Origin: RGIG8306 sp964566025
Lineage (GTDB): Bacteria; Bacillota; Clostridia; Lachnospirales; Lachnospiraceae
Direction: 5' to 3'
Assembly (NCBI GenBank): GCA_964566025.1
Contig: CAZMHF010000015.1
Location: 1-41,283 of the forward strand
Length of the DNA stretch: 41,283 nucleotides
Shown here piece after piece: positions 41,280-41,283 of the stretch. The notes beneath the pieces were generated by a model. The model was not told where the DNA came from. It saw nothing but the letters and a program-made list of their open reading frames with translations, and did not search any database. The translations under genes and the position numbers were made by a program. Position 1 is the first letter of the stretch, and the number at the start of each line of letters is the position of its first letter.

Positions 41280-41283
41280 CCCA

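Noticed and set aside
1..41283. CRISPR array, rRNA operon, prophage or complete insertion sequence
   Set aside because: No regularly spaced direct repeats, rRNA-like sequence, transposase or phage structural genes are visible on either strand.

Overview
The window is a low-G+C (roughly 37%), densely coded chromosomal segment of a bacterium in the Firmicutes, most likely class Clostridia and close to the Lachnospiraceae. The reasons are the strong AGGAGG-type ribosome binding sites, the archaeal-type aspartate-semialdehyde dehydrogenase, the ACT-domain/PFL (DUF711) gene pair, and the gene order pta-yceD-rpmF-plsX-acpP-rnc-smc-ftsY-ylxM-ffh-rpsP-khpA-rimM-trmD-rplS-lepB-rbgA-rnhB-yraN. Species cannot be named from the sequence alone. 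Nearly every gene is on the + strand; only a nitrilase-family hydrolase and an EamA transporter are on the - strand.

Layout. (1) 1-5.1 kb: the tail of an unknown gene, a helicase whose N-terminal part is missing exactly up to its Walker A motif, then a run of small genes (GrpB family, a protein with a poly-Glu tail, LacX-like epimerase, dtd, ArsC/Spx-like protein, GNAT). (2) 5.1-8.4 kb: an accessory pocket with the nitrilase-family gene, a glyoxalase-fold/SDR/kinase operon, two gene relics absent from a simple ORF listing (a methyltransferase with two deletions and a HigA-like antitoxin C-terminus), and tRNA-Thr(CGU). (3) 8.4-18.9 kb: asd, galM, a zinc-finger membrane protein, polA, coaE, a YycJ-like MBL hydrolase, the ACT/PFL pair, an esterase and tmcAL. 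(4) 19.0-36.3 kb: a long housekeeping block for acetyl-phosphate, fatty-acid initiation, RNase III, chromosome organisation, signal recognition and ribosome/tRNA maturation, with ilvA placed between ftsY and ylxM. (5) 36.3-41.3 kb: a structured intergenic repeat, the EamA transporter, gdhA, purC, and two poorly characterised overlapping genes.

The housekeeping block links membrane lipid synthesis (plsX, acpP), protein targeting (ftsY, ffh, ylxM, lepB), RNA processing (rnc, khpA, rimM, trmD, rnhB) and ribosome assembly (rpsP, rplS, rpmF, rbgA). Internal promoters with 17-bp spacing and hairpin terminators divide it into several transcription units.

The observations most worth following are: a dispersed, hairpin-rich intergenic repeat in three copies (two share an identical 38-bp core), whose longest copy resembles the end of an IS200/IS605-type element; a signal peptidase I homologue with alanine in place of the catalytic serine; the helicase broken at its P-loop next to a small palindrome, as an integration junction would look; and the pair of accessory-gene relics. 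No complete mobile element, CRISPR array, defence system or rRNA operon is visible. Terminators, promoters and start sites were read by eye; no database search was run.
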